22,932 nucleotides of DNA, taken from the NCBI GenBank assembly GCA_900540985.1, contig UQIC01000033.1, positions 1 to 22,932 on the forward strand. Direction: 5' to 3'. Shown piece by piece: positions 7,621 to 15,486 of this stretch (its first letter is position 1; each line of letters opens with the position of its first letter). Under the pieces are notes generated by a model. That model was not told the DNA's origin, did no database searches, and worked only from the letters and a program-made list of their open reading frames with translations. The stretch is from an uncultured Collinsella sp. (GTDB lineage: Bacteria > Actinomycetota > Coriobacteriia > Coriobacteriales > Coriobacteriaceae). A program made the translations under genes and the position numbers.

Positions 7621-8532
7621 CTACAAACGCGCCGCGACCAGCAGCTCTGCCGTCGCCGCCCAACCGTCGACAATTTTGCCTCGCGTAACGAAAGCATTCT
7701 CGCAAGCAGCCAGGAACTCGGGCGCGCCGGCGCTCGTCAGGCCATTCTCGACCAAGCAGAACGTGCCCACGTGATCGGCCATGTAGAAGTCGGACTCGGA
7801 GTCGCCGAGCGCGAGTGTCTCCTCGCGCTCGATCCCCAGGTGCTCGCAGAAGCGCGCAATGGCGACGCCTTTGTTGAGGCCCGCGGGGTTGATATTGAAT
7901 GCGCGACCGTCCTCGACGCGATCGAGCTCGAGCGTCGTCGGCTTGGACAGATGCGTCAGATGGCCGTTGCAAGCCCAGATCAGACCGCAGCCGGCCTCGT
8001 CCAGGATGGCCTGAACCTCATCGTCGGGCACATCGCCGCGCATGCCGACGGTGACCTCACGGTACTTGTAGCCGGTCGACATGTCGTTGTGATACTCGAT
8101 CTTGTGCGGCCAGCGGGCGAGGATCTTCTCGCACACGCCGGTCTGCTCGATCACCTGGTGCGGCGTGAGGCCGCAAGAGGGGTCGTAGGGCATGTCGCCG
8201 GTCAGATACTCCCAATCGTTGGCTTTGAGGTCGTACATGACCAGGCCGCCCATCTCGCCGATGTAGGAGTTGAGGCCGAGCACGCGCGCGTCCTCGTGGA
8301 TCATGGTACGGTTGCGACCCGAGGTGGGAACCACCTGAATACCAGCGCGAGCGAGCGCCACGACGGCCTCGACGAGTTTGGTCGAGGGGTTGCCGTCGTT
8401 GTCGCGTAGCACGCACGAGCCGGGTGCAAGCATCGTGGCATCCAGATCGGTAAAGACGTACTTGACCGTGGCCAAGCGCTCGCGCATCTCGCCCGAAAGC
8501 TCGGCAACGGTCGGCAGGGTATTGTGGGACAT
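7621..8532 (-). CDS. HAD-superfamily phosphatase, type IIB (Cof-like)
   Basis: A 303-aa soluble HAD hydrolase. Motif I is DLDAT (D29, D31, the nucleophile and acid/base), motif II is TSGRN (70-74), the lysine of motif III is K221 in NPAGLNKGVAI, and motif IV is GDSESD (243-248). The IIB-type cap lies between motifs II and III. Spacing and sequence suggest a sugar-phosphate or mannosyl-3-phosphoglycerate-phosphatase-like enzyme, but the substrate cannot be read from sequence. I chose the ATG at 8532 with GGAG 5 nt upstream; an in-frame ATG 14 codons further up lacks a ribosome site. It sits between murI and murE, and a role in cell-wall sugar metabolism is possible but only inferred. Confidence 0.88.
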   Translation of the reverse strand: MSHNTLPTVAELSGEMRERLATVKYVFTDLDATMLAPGSCVLRDNDGNPSTKLVEAVVALARAGIQVVPTSGRNRTMIHEDARVLGLNSYIGEMGGLVMYDLKANDWEYLTGDMPYDPSCGLTPHQVIEQTGVCEKILARWPHKIEYHNDMSTGYKYREVTVGMRGDVPDDEVQAILDEAGCGLIWACNGHLTHLSKPTTLELDRVEDGRAFNINPAGLNKGVAIARFCEHLGIEREETLALGDSESDFYMADHVGTFCLVENGLTSAGAPEFLAACENAFVTRGKIVDGWAATAELLVAARL

Positions 8533-8639
8533 GGTTACTCCGTTTACGTAGAAGGGTTTGGACTTGGACGGCATGTTTTGATTGAGGGAACACGCTTATG
8601 GCGACAGCGCACTCAGGGCGCCGCCGCCATCATGGTTCA

Positions 8640-10202
8640 TTAGTCAAACTGGGTAACATCGATCAGGCGATTGGCCAACGAAAGGTCGCTCTCGATGGGC
8701 ACGAACTCGTCACCCACGTGCATGAGCTCCTCGTCACCCTTTGCCAGCAGCAAGACAATGGTGGGAGCATCGGGGTTGACGTACTCCTCGCGCGCCGCCT
8801 TGAACGCCGCATGCACAGCGGCTTCGCGGTCGAGGATGATCTTGTTCGGCGTATCGTCGGGAACATGTTCGGCAAGCTCGCGACAGACCTTCATCGGGTC
8901 CTCGTGAGCCGGGTCCTCATTGGCAAAGATCATCAGGTCGGAATACGGTGCGGCCTCGCGCGGAAGCTGCTCGCGGCGCTCCTGCGCCTTGCCGCCGGCA
9001 GCGCCAAACACTGCGATGACCGGGCTGGCGGGAAACGCGCGCTTGACCGACGAGAAAAGCGAGCGGAACGAAAGCTGGTTGTGCGCGTAGTCGACGACGC
9101 AGATCACGCGGCCGTCCTTCGACTCCACGACCTCCATACGGCCCGGCACACGCAGTTTGGAGAGGCCCTTCTTGATAGCCTCGATACCGATGCCGATCTC
9201 GCGCGCAGCGGCGATAGCGACCAGCGCGTTTTCCACGTTAAAGTCGCCCGCGATACCCAGCAGGACCTTCTCCCCCGCCTCGGGCTCGTCGGCGCTCATG
9301 CCGTGCAGGTTAAACTCGATGTTAAAGCCGAGCATGCGGACATCGCTCGCCCACAGGCTTGCCTCGGGATGCTCAACACCAACGGTCACCAAGCGCTCGG
9401 CCGTCGACGCTGCCCCCAGCACACGGTCAACCTCTTCGGTGCCCAGATTCACCACGGCGGTCTTTGCCTGGTCAAAGATCCTGAGTTTGCTCTCAAAATA
9501 ATCCTCAAACGTGGGGTGTTCGATCGGCGAGATGTGGTCGCGGCCGATGTTGAGAAAGCACGCCACGTCAAACGGCAGATTCTCGACGCGTTGGTACTTG
9601 AGCGCCTGGCTCGAGACCTCCATGACCATGGACTGGCGACCGGACGTGCGGCAGTTGGCGATATGGCGCCAGACCTCGGGGGCCTCGGGCGTAGTATTGG
9701 TGCTCTCGTAGCACTCGATACCATCGTCGGTACTCACCGAGCCGATCATGCCGCAGGACTCGCCCGCCGCCTTGATGATGGACTGGAGCATAAAAGCGGC
9801 CGTGGTCTTTCCCTTGGTGCCGGTGATGCCCACGATCTTGACGTCGTGGTCGGGACGGTCGTAGACCTCCGGCGGCAACAGGGCCATGGCCGTGCGGACG
9901 CTATCAACAACCAGCATCGCAGCACCGCTCTCCTTCGCCAGCGGCTCCAGAGACTCGACCAGCGACTCCTCGCACACAAATGCGACGGCGCCAGCATCGA
10001 GCGCCATGCTCAAAAACGCGGACTTAAAGGCAGCGCCCTTGCAAAAGAACACATCGCCCACCGAGACCGCACGCGAGTCAAACGAACAGCCGGTCACGGC
10101 ACGCTCGTCAACCTGCTCCGAAGCACGCAGCTCGCCGCACACATCGAGCAGCTTGGCAAGCGTATCGACCGTGGTCACGGTCGCGGAATCCGAATGGTGC
10201 AT
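8640..10202 (-). CDS. murE: MurE-type UDP-MurNAc-tripeptide synthetase
   Basis: This 520-aa Mur ligase adds the third amino acid to UDP-MurNAc-L-Ala-D-Glu. It has the three-domain layout: an N-terminal UDP-binding domain (about 1-115), the ATP-binding centre with GITGTKGKTT (125-134), TTPEAPEVW and SSQALKYQRV, the likely carbamylated lysine K239 in ESKLRIF, and a C-terminal domain with GAAGGKAQERR. The DNPR signature of meso-diaminopimelate-adding MurE is absent; the corresponding stretch reads NEDPAHEDP (428-436), closer to the DNPA type of lysine-adding enzymes, so L-Lys or L-Orn is the likelier substrate. AGGTG lies just before the ATG. A strong terminator after asnB makes this a new unit; TACTAT near 10240 may be a -10. 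Confidence 0.88.
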   Translation of the reverse strand: MHHSDSATVTTVDTLAKLLDVCGELRASEQVDERAVTGCSFDSRAVSVGDVFFCKGAAFKSAFLSMALDAGAVAFVCEESLVESLEPLAKESGAAMLVVDSVRTAMALLPPEVYDRPDHDVKIVGITGTKGKTTAAFMLQSIIKAAGESCGMIGSVSTDDGIECYESTNTTPEAPEVWRHIANCRTSGRQSMVMEVSSQALKYQRVENLPFDVACFLNIGRDHISPIEHPTFEDYFESKLRIFDQAKTAVVNLGTEEVDRVLGAASTAERLVTVGVEHPEASLWASDVRMLGFNIEFNLHGMSADEPEAGEKVLLGIAGDFNVENALVAIAAAREIGIGIEAIKKGLSKLRVPGRMEVVESKDGRVICVVDYAHNQLSFRSLFSSVKRAFPASPVIAVFGAAGGKAQERREQLPREAAPYSDLMIFANEDPAHEDPMKVCRELAEHVPDDTPNKIILDREAAVHAAFKAAREEYVNPDAPTIVLLLAKGDEELMHVGDEFVPIESDLSLANRLIDVTQFD

Positions 10203-10263
10203 CTTTCACCTTTCTCAGCCATTTTGCAGGGACGGTTTTCATAGTAACTGAAACGTGCTCGCG

Positions 10264-10290
10264 CAAAAACGGCTCCCGGAGGAGCCGTTA
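10264..10290 (-). terminator. intrinsic terminator of asnB
   Basis: A perfect 9-bp stem, AACGGCTCC with GGAGCCGTT (10268-10276 and 10281-10289), with a 4-base loop is followed on the minus strand by TTTTT in total. It lies 25 bp after the asnB stop and upstream of murE. Confidence 0.93.
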
Positions 10291-10314
10291 CGCGCAGGCA
10301 TTCGTAAGCCGAGA

Positions 10315-12195
10315 CTAGGCAGCCTGAACAGAAGGCTGGCCCTCGTCGATAAAGAAGCGCTTGTACCACACTAGGAACACGAGCGGCGTATAGATCTTGC
10401 GCTGGAAATCGCCCTTGCCCGCAAAGTGCAGATCGAGCAGGTGCATGAGCTCGTCGGTATTGAAGAACTCGCTTGCCCACGGCGCGGTGAAGTACTCCTT
10501 GACATAGTCGTACCACTTTTGCTCGCGCAGCCAGTAGACAATCGGCACCGGGAAGCCCACCTTGGGACGGGTGGCCCACTCATCGGGCAGCGACTTGTTG
10601 GCAGCGTGGCGGAGTACCTGTTTGTTGCCGTTCTCGTTGATGCGGTAGCGGTCGGGAATGTGCTCGGCGAACTCCATGACTTTGCGGTCCAGGAAGGGCA
10701 CGCGCAGCTCCAGCGAGTGCGCCATGCACATCTTGTCGGCCTTGAGCAGAATGTCGCCCGGGAGCCACATGTTCATGTCCAGGTACTGCTTCTTGACCAG
10801 CTCGGGCTGACCCTTCACGCGCGCATAGATGGGAGCGGCAAGCTCGAAGGCGCCATCGCCGGTGTTGTACTCGGGCTTGAGCACGCCGTCGACCTCGCGC
10901 TCCGGCCATACCAGAGCCTGTCCCAGGAACGACTTCTCAGGGATCTCGGCACCCTTGACCAGGAAGTTATGTCCCTTGAAGTACGGCATATGCAGCGCCA
11001 GGTTACCGAGCGCGCGACGGATGGGCAGCGGCACCATCTTTTTGTACTTGCGGACCGGGACCGTGTCCTCGTAGTAGGCGTAGCCGCCAAAGAGCTCGTC
11101 GGCGCCTTCGCCCGAAAGCACGACGGTGACGTCCTTGCGGGCCATCTCGGCCAAGAACCACAGCGGCACAGAAGACAGGTTGGACTGTGGCTCGTCCATG
11201 TGATACTGGATGTCCTCGAGCGCACCGAAGAACTCGTCGGCGGTAATCATCTTGCGAACGTTCTCGACGCCGAGCTTATCGGAAAGCTCCTTGGCGTAGT
11301 TGGTCTCGTTAAAGTTCTTGTAGTCAAAGCCCACCGAGAAGGTCTTGTCGGGCATGAGGCAAGCGGCGATGTAGCTGGAGTCGACGCCACCGGAGAGGAA
11401 CGACGCGACCTTGACGTCGGCGATGCGATGGGCCTCGACGCTCTCGTGCACGACCTCGTCCAGCTCATCGACATACTCTTCGAACGGCTTCTCGACGGCA
11501 GAGTAATCGCAATCCCAGTAGCGCTCGATGTTCATCTTGCCGGTCGGGATATCGACGGTAAAGTAGTGCGCCGGCGGCAGCTTGTAGACACCCTCGAAGA
11601 AGGTCTCCTCGGTTGCCGAATACTGCAGCGTCATGTACGGACGCAGGGCCTTTTTGTTGACCGCCTTGTGGAAGTGCGGGTAGTCCAGGAAGCTCTTGAT
11701 CTCGGAACCAAAGAGCACGCCCGGAGCGCCGTCGCCCGCATCGGCCATGGGATAGTAGTAAAGCGGCTTGATGCCAAAGATGTCGCGGGCGCCAAAAAGC
11801 TTGTTCTTCTTTTTGTCCCAGATGACGAAGGCGTACATACCGCGCAAGCGATCGAGTACGGCCTCGCCCCACTCCTCGTAGCCGTGCAGGAGGCTCTCGG
11901 TGTCGGCGCCGCAGTGGAACTTGTAGCCCTTGGCCTCGAGCTCGGAACGGAGTTCTTGGAAGTTGTAGATCTCGCCGTTGAAGACAATGACGACGCTACC
12001 GTCCTCGTTGGCCATGGGTTGGGCGCCAGCCTCGGTCAGGTCGAGGATCGACAGGCGGCGGAAGCCGAGGGCAACGCGGCCGTCGATAAACTGACCGCCC
12101 ATGTCGGGACCGCGATGGACGATGCGGTCCATCATCTTGGTGAGCACCTCGGATTGGTTATCCGTCCCACCGACAAAACCGACAAAACCGCACAT
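10315..12195 (-). CDS. asnB: asparagine synthase (glutamine-hydrolysing)
   Basis: AsnB converts aspartate, glutamine and ATP to asparagine. Residue 2 is the cysteine nucleophile of the class II glutaminase domain (MCGFVGF), followed by HRGPD (27-31) and FNGEIYN (72-78). The synthetase domain has the PP-loop SGGVDSS (268-274) and the conserved SGEGADELFGGY. The 626-aa length matches the bacterial AsnB type. GGGGA lies about 8 nt before the ATG. Its own terminator follows, and a TATACT -10 lies about 55 bp upstream, so it is probably a single-gene unit. I see no T-box or other riboswitch in the 180-bp leader region. Confidence 0.97.
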   Translation of the reverse strand: MCGFVGFVGGTDNQSEVLTKMMDRIVHRGPDMGGQFIDGRVALGFRRLSILDLTEAGAQPMANEDGSVVIVFNGEIYNFQELRSELEAKGYKFHCGADTESLLHGYEEWGEAVLDRLRGMYAFVIWDKKKNKLFGARDIFGIKPLYYYPMADAGDGAPGVLFGSEIKSFLDYPHFHKAVNKKALRPYMTLQYSATEETFFEGVYKLPPAHYFTVDIPTGKMNIERYWDCDYSAVEKPFEEYVDELDEVVHESVEAHRIADVKVASFLSGGVDSSYIAACLMPDKTFSVGFDYKNFNETNYAKELSDKLGVENVRKMITADEFFGALEDIQYHMDEPQSNLSSVPLWFLAEMARKDVTVVLSGEGADELFGGYAYYEDTVPVRKYKKMVPLPIRRALGNLALHMPYFKGHNFLVKGAEIPEKSFLGQALVWPEREVDGVLKPEYNTGDGAFELAAPIYARVKGQPELVKKQYLDMNMWLPGDILLKADKMCMAHSLELRVPFLDRKVMEFAEHIPDRYRINENGNKQVLRHAANKSLPDEWATRPKVGFPVPIVYWLREQKWYDYVKEYFTAPWASEFFNTDELMHLLDLHFAGKGDFQRKIYTPLVFLVWYKRFFIDEGQPSVQAA

Positions 12196-12246
12196 ATACT
12201 ATCCCCTCTGCTGTTGCTGGGCATCAAATCGAATCAGTAGCTTTTG

Positions 12247-12252
12247 AGTATA
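12247..12252 (-). promoter_or_regulatory. putative -10 element of asnB
   Basis: TATACT on the minus strand (GGGTATACTC context), 52 bp before the asnB ATG. No convincing -35 is found 16-18 bp upstream. Similar TATACT boxes precede tatA and tRNA-Val in this window. Confidence 0.45.
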
Positions 12253-12363
12253 CCCGAGGGCGTAAAGAGGGGCGGAATGTTCAGGCAATCTCAACTGAAT
12301 CAGCTCCGCTGTGACACGCGCGAGTTACCTTTAATGGATATGAGGTGAATGAGGCGATTGTTT

Positions 12364-12372
12364 TGCTATACT
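12364..12372 (+). promoter_or_regulatory. extended -10 promoter of tRNA-Val
   Basis: TGCTATACT (TG plus TATACT) ends 10 bp before the first base of tRNA-Val, so transcription would start very near the mature 5' end. The -35 region 17 bp upstream (GGTGAA) is weak, which fits an extended -10 promoter. Confidence 0.6.
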
Positions 12373-12382
12373 CTCTCCGCAC

Positions 12383-12458
12383 GGGCGATTGGCGCAACGG
12401 TTAGCGCAGGTGCTTTACACGCACAAGGCTGGGGGTTCGAATCCCTCATCGCCCACCA
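12383..12458 (+). tRNA. tRNA-Val (anticodon TAC)
   Basis: Acceptor GGGCGAT/ATCGCCC, D arm GCGC-AACGGTTA-GCGC, anticodon loop TTTACAC (anticodon TAC), T arm GGGGGTTCGAATCCCTC, discriminator A and encoded CCA. The outermost anticodon-stem pair (G-A) is mismatched; the rest pairs well. It is the only plus-strand gene in the window. Its 3' end is duplicated 185 bp downstream. Confidence 0.95.
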
Positions 12459-12527
12459 TTGAATTGGAAACGGTCCTCGAAAGGGGACCGTTTTTGTTTG
12501 GGCCCATTTCATGGGATTCGAACCCGC
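12441..12527 (+). repeat. direct repeat copy 1: tRNA-Val 3' end, terminator and T-arm palindrome
   Basis: This 87-bp stretch covers the last part of tRNA-Val, its terminator and the sequence GGGATTCGAACCC, the reverse complement of the tRNA T arm (12433-12445). It matches 12626-12712 at 81 of 87 positions. Confidence 0.9.
12468..12500 (+). terminator. intrinsic terminator of tRNA-Val
   Basis: AAACGGTCC (12468-12476) pairs with GGACCGTTT (12485-12493) over an 8-base loop, and the plus strand continues TTGTTTG. It follows the encoded CCA by 9 bp. Confidence 0.93.
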
Positions 12528-12625
12528 AAGGGTGCGGAGCTGAGGAAACGCGAAGCGTTTTCCAGCGCAGCACGCGAGGAGCGGAGCGACGAAGCGGATG
12601 CGGGCGGCGCCAGCCGCACGCGGAC

Positions 12626-12712
12626 ATCCCTCATCGCCCACCACTGAATTGGAAACGGTCCTCGCAAGGGGACCGTTTTTGTTTGTGCCCAGCGCATGGG
12701 ATTCGAACCCGC
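12626..12712 (+). repeat. direct repeat copy 2: duplicated tRNA-Val 3' end and terminator
   Basis: Repeats 12441-12527 with six substitutions. It starts inside the T arm at ATCCCTCATCGCCCACCA and includes a second working-looking terminator (12653-12685) and a second GGGATTCGAACCC (12698-12710). It has no 5' tRNA half. A repeated tRNA 3' end is the classical trace of tRNA-targeted integration, though no integrase remains. Confidence 0.88.
12653..12685 (+). terminator. second copy of the tRNA-Val terminator
   Basis: AAACGGTCC (12653-12661) pairs with GGACCGTTT (12670-12678) and is followed by TTGTTTG, as in the first copy; the loop differs by one base. No gene feeds it except read-through from tRNA-Val. 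Confidence 0.85.
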
Positions 12713-12735
12713 CAGCACGTCTGTCACAAAGGCCG

Positions 12736-12952
12736 TGGTCAAAAAATGGCAAAAATGAGTACTGCTACTTTGTTTGCAACATATAAAAAGACAATATTTG
12801 CTTAAGTTACGCAACATATGTCCATTATAAGGACTAACAGTTGAATCAAAATCGTGCTTTCATCGCCATTTCGACTTGCTATCTGGCCTTATTAGTCCAA
12901 AATTGCTGCTACCAAATCGGTAACAGTACTCATATTTAATGTTTTTTGACCA
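12736..12952. mobile_element. 217-bp AT-rich inverted-repeat element (MITE-like)
   Basis: The ends (12736-12768 and 12920-12952) are 33-bp imperfect inverted repeats, identical at 27 of 33 positions, with two exact blocks: TGGTCAAAAAA at the edge and ATGAGTACTG inside, at the same spacing. The interior is much more AT-rich than the window and contains a nested 7-bp inverted repeat (GGACTAA 12831-12837, TTAGTCC 12892-12898) and a direct repeat GCAACATAT (12776, 12811). No open frame of note and no clear target-site duplication is seen. It could also be a paired regulatory or recombination site. Confidence 0.6.
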
Positions 12953-13068
12953 GCAGGTCTCCCTGCCTTAGTAAATCTAAGGCAAAACGGGCTCCAGACC
13001 GCTGAATCATGCCGCGTAGGGCACTTCCGCAGTCCGGAACCCGGTCCAAATTGAGTTATTGCACCGCG

Positions 13069-14355
13069 TTAGCCCAAGACACCCGACAGGATCTCAATCA
13101 GACTGTCTACGTCGGCTTTCTCGCAGACGAGCGGCGGCAAGAAACGCAGCGTATGGGCACCCGTAGCGTTGATTACGGCACCGGCCCCCAATGCACGGGC
13201 CACAACGTCGTGTGCATCACCCGCAGTATTATCGTCAAGATCGCAGCCGAGCATCAGGCCACGGCCACGCACCTCTACCACATGCGGAAGCTTAGCCAGC
13301 GCCTGCTCCATATAGGCACCCACCTTGGCAGCATGGTCGGCATAATCGCCACGCACAAACGCGGAGAGCGTCGCGGCACACGCCGCGATGGCCAAGCAGC
13401 TACCGCCAAAGGTCGAGCCGTGGTCGCCCGGCTTAAACACGTCGGCAATCTCCTTCTTTGCCACGACGGCACCCATGGGCACGCCGTCGGCAATGCCCTT
13501 GGCAAGGCTCATGATGTCGGGCTCCACGCCATAGGTCTGGAACGCAAACGGCTTGCCGGAGCGGAAGATGCCGCACTGGACCTCGTCGGCGATAAGCACG
13601 GCGCCCACTTCGTGTGCCAGGTCGCGCGCCGCGGCCATAAACTCCTCGGTCATGGGATGCACGCCGCTCTCGCCCTGGATCGGCTCGAGCATTACGGCGC
13701 AAATTTCACTGCCCAACTGCTTAAAGATTGCACGCAGCTCATCCACATCGTTGGGCGTGCAGGCCACAAAGCCACCCGGCAGCGGGCGGAAACTGTCCTG
13801 CAGCCAATCCTGCATGGTCGCGGCAATGGTCTCGAGCGTACGACCGTGAAAGCCTCCGCGCATGCACACGATGGTGTTGCCTCCGTTGCCGGCACGCTTG
13901 GCGTACAGACGCGCAAGCTTCATCGAGCCCTCGTTGGCCTCGGCACCGGAATTGGCAAAGAACGTCTCCCACACCTGCTCGCCCGCAGCCGGAGCGCCAA
14001 GTGCCGCCGCCGTGGTCTCGTCGCCAGCGGCAATCGCGTCGGCAAGCACGCGTGCACCGTCCGTATCGTCGTTAGCGAGTTTGGACAGCAGCGCCGCGAC
14101 CTGGCCACGCTGCTCAATGTAGAAATAGTTGGAGACATGCAGGAGCTTTTTGGTCTGAGCCTCGAGCGCCGACAGCACTGCCGGGTCGCCATGACCTAGG
14201 CTGCACACGCCGATGCCGGCAAGAAAGTCGAGGTACTCACGGCCATCGTCGCCGGTGAGCTTCATGCCGTGACCCTCGACAAACTCGACCGGAGAGCGGC
14301 CAAAGGTATGCATAACGTAATGGGATTCAAGCGATTGCTGAGCTGCAAGTGACAT
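13069..14355 (-). CDS. argD: acetylornithine aminotransferase
   Basis: ArgD, a class III PLP aminotransferase, converts N-acetylglutamate semialdehyde to N-acetylornithine. Recognisable parts are FLAGIGVCSLGHGDP, FANSGAEANEGSMKLAR (133-149), GGFHGRT (167-173), the PLP-binding aspartate D257 in ADEVQCGIFRSG and the Schiff-base lysine K286 in SLAKGIADGVPMGA. At 428 aa it is longer than usual (about 380-400), largely because of an insertion near residues 94-128 (DDTDGARVLADAIAAGDETT and onward). AAAGG lies 6 nt before the ATG. Last gene of the arg operon in this window; argF and argR are not downstream here. Confidence 0.94.
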   Translation of the reverse strand: MSLAAQQSLESHYVMHTFGRSPVEFVEGHGMKLTGDDGREYLDFLAGIGVCSLGHGDPAVLSALEAQTKKLLHVSNYFYIEQRGQVAALLSKLANDDTDGARVLADAIAAGDETTAAALGAPAAGEQVWETFFANSGAEANEGSMKLARLYAKRAGNGGNTIVCMRGGFHGRTLETIAATMQDWLQDSFRPLPGGFVACTPNDVDELRAIFKQLGSEICAVMLEPIQGESGVHPMTEEFMAAARDLAHEVGAVLIADEVQCGIFRSGKPFAFQTYGVEPDIMSLAKGIADGVPMGAVVAKKEIADVFKPGDHGSTFGGSCLAIAACAATLSAFVRGDYADHAAKVGAYMEQALAKLPHVVEVRGRGLMLGCDLDDNTAGDAHDVVARALGAGAVINATGAHTLRFLPPLVCEKADVDSLIEILSGVLG

Positions 14356-14424
14356 GGGATGCCTTTCGTTGGGCGCCAGACGGCGCGGGGCTATGGGTGC
14401 AGGAATGGGGCGGCTGCGGGTCAG

Positions 14425-15405
14425 CTAGACCGTCTGGAGCTTCTCGACCTCGTCAAGGTTCTCGGTCAGACGCGCAGCAAACGTCGAAAGCGGATGCGGA
14501 TGCGTATCGAACTCGTAAGCCGTCTCGGTGGAATGGATCACGGTGCCGACGCCGGCATCGGTCAGCAGCTCCAGGAGCAGCGAATGCGGCGTAGTACCGT
14601 TAATGATGTGGGCACGAAATACGCCGCCGGTAAGCGCATCGACGGCCGCACACAGCTTGGGAATCATGCCCTTATCGACCTCGCCGCCGTAGAGCATTTC
14701 GTTAACCTCGTCGAGCGTTAGGTTGGAGATAAGCGAGTCCTTGTCGCTAAAGTCCTTGTACAGGCCATCGACATCGGTCAAAAAGATCGCCTTATGCGCG
14801 TGGAGCGCCGCGGCAACGGCACCGGCGGCGGTGTCGGCGTTGATGTTGAAGAAACCGCCGTCCTCCCCCGCCGCGACGGTAGCGATGACGGGGATGTACT
14901 CGCTATCGAGTAAGCGCTCGATATAGTCGGTGTTGACGTGCGTGACCTTGCCCACGCGACCGAGCTCGGGGTCGAGCGGCTCGGCGATAAGGGTGCCGGC
15001 GTCGCTGCCGGACACGCCCACGGCCAGGTTGCCGTGGTGGTTGATGGCAGCAACCAGCTCCTGGTTAACTTTGCCGCCCAGCACCTCGCGCACGATATCC
15101 ATAGTCGCCGGCGTAGTCACGCGCTGGCCGTTCTTAAACTCGACGGGAATATCGTAATGGCTCAGCGCCTCGTTGATGGCCTTGCCGCCGCCGTGCACGA
15201 TGACGGGGCGCATACCGATGATCTTGAGCAAAACGATGTCGCTCATCACGTCGCGGCGCAGCTGCTCATCAACCATGGCGGCTCCGCCATATTTGATAAC
15301 AACCGTCTTGCCGGTCAGGTTCTTAATCCACGGCAGTGCTTCGAACAGCAGCTGCGCGGTTGCTTCGTTGGATTCGCTCGAACGACAATCGCGTGCGAAT
15401 TTCAT
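14425..15405 (-). CDS. argB: acetylglutamate kinase
   Basis: ArgB phosphorylates N-acetylglutamate, the second step of arginine synthesis and usual point of arginine feedback. Amino-acid-kinase motifs are KYGGAAM (38-44), HGGGKAIN (71-78), NINADTAAGAVA (187-198) and DVDGLYKD (211-218). The 326-aa length exceeds the usual 260-300 because of a tail of about 33 residues after GVGTVIHS. The N-terminal helix (about 11-28) resembles that of arginine-sensitive hexameric forms. I chose the ATG at 15405 (MKFARDC), with GAGG 6 nt upstream; the frame is open for 20 more codons without a ribosome site. Confidence 0.94.
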   Translation of the reverse strand: MKFARDCRSSESNEATAQLLFEALPWIKNLTGKTVVIKYGGAAMVDEQLRRDVMSDIVLLKIIGMRPVIVHGGGKAINEALSHYDIPVEFKNGQRVTTPATMDIVREVLGGKVNQELVAAINHHGNLAVGVSGSDAGTLIAEPLDPELGRVGKVTHVNTDYIERLLDSEYIPVIATVAAGEDGGFFNINADTAAGAVAAALHAHKAIFLTDVDGLYKDFSDKDSLISNLTLDEVNEMLYGGEVDKGMIPKLCAAVDALTGGVFRAHIINGTTPHSLLLELLTDAGVGTVIHSTETAYEFDTHPHPLSTFAARLTENLDEVEKLQTV

Positions 15406-15486
15406 AATCTGCCTCGTCTTTCGTATCGTTATCGCGCCGTGCTCCGCTGTCCGCAATCGCGGCAAGATGCGCAGCGTGCCCGGAAT

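Larger units (their letters stand above)
12459..13068. other. 610-bp gene-free gap between tRNA-Val and argD
   Basis: The gap holds, in order: the tRNA-Val terminator; a GC-rich stretch (12528-12625) with a small hairpin (GGAAACGC / GCGTTTTCC); a second tRNA 3' end plus terminator (12626-12712); an AT-rich 217-bp inverted-repeat element (12736-12952); a 7-bp hairpin GCCTTAG/CTAAGGC (12965-12983); and about 85 bp with nothing recognised before the argD stop. Open frames in it run through the tRNA repeat and are not credible genes. No clear terminator for argD is visible. Confidence 0.8.

Noticed and set aside
233..12240. Long plus-strand open frames (e.g. 233-2254, 4642-5817, 5917-8409, 8598-10244, 10426-12240)
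   Set aside because: They lie antisense to well-identified genes, show no protein motifs, often cross several genes, and follow from GC-rich third codon positions.
12196..12382. T-box or other riboswitch before asnB
   Set aside because: No T-box consensus, specifier loop or antiterminator is visible; only a -10 box and a short leader.
12366..12817. Open frames running across tRNA-Val and its duplicate
   Set aside because: They translate tRNA and terminator sequence and owe their length to the direct repeat; no ribosome site or family resemblance.
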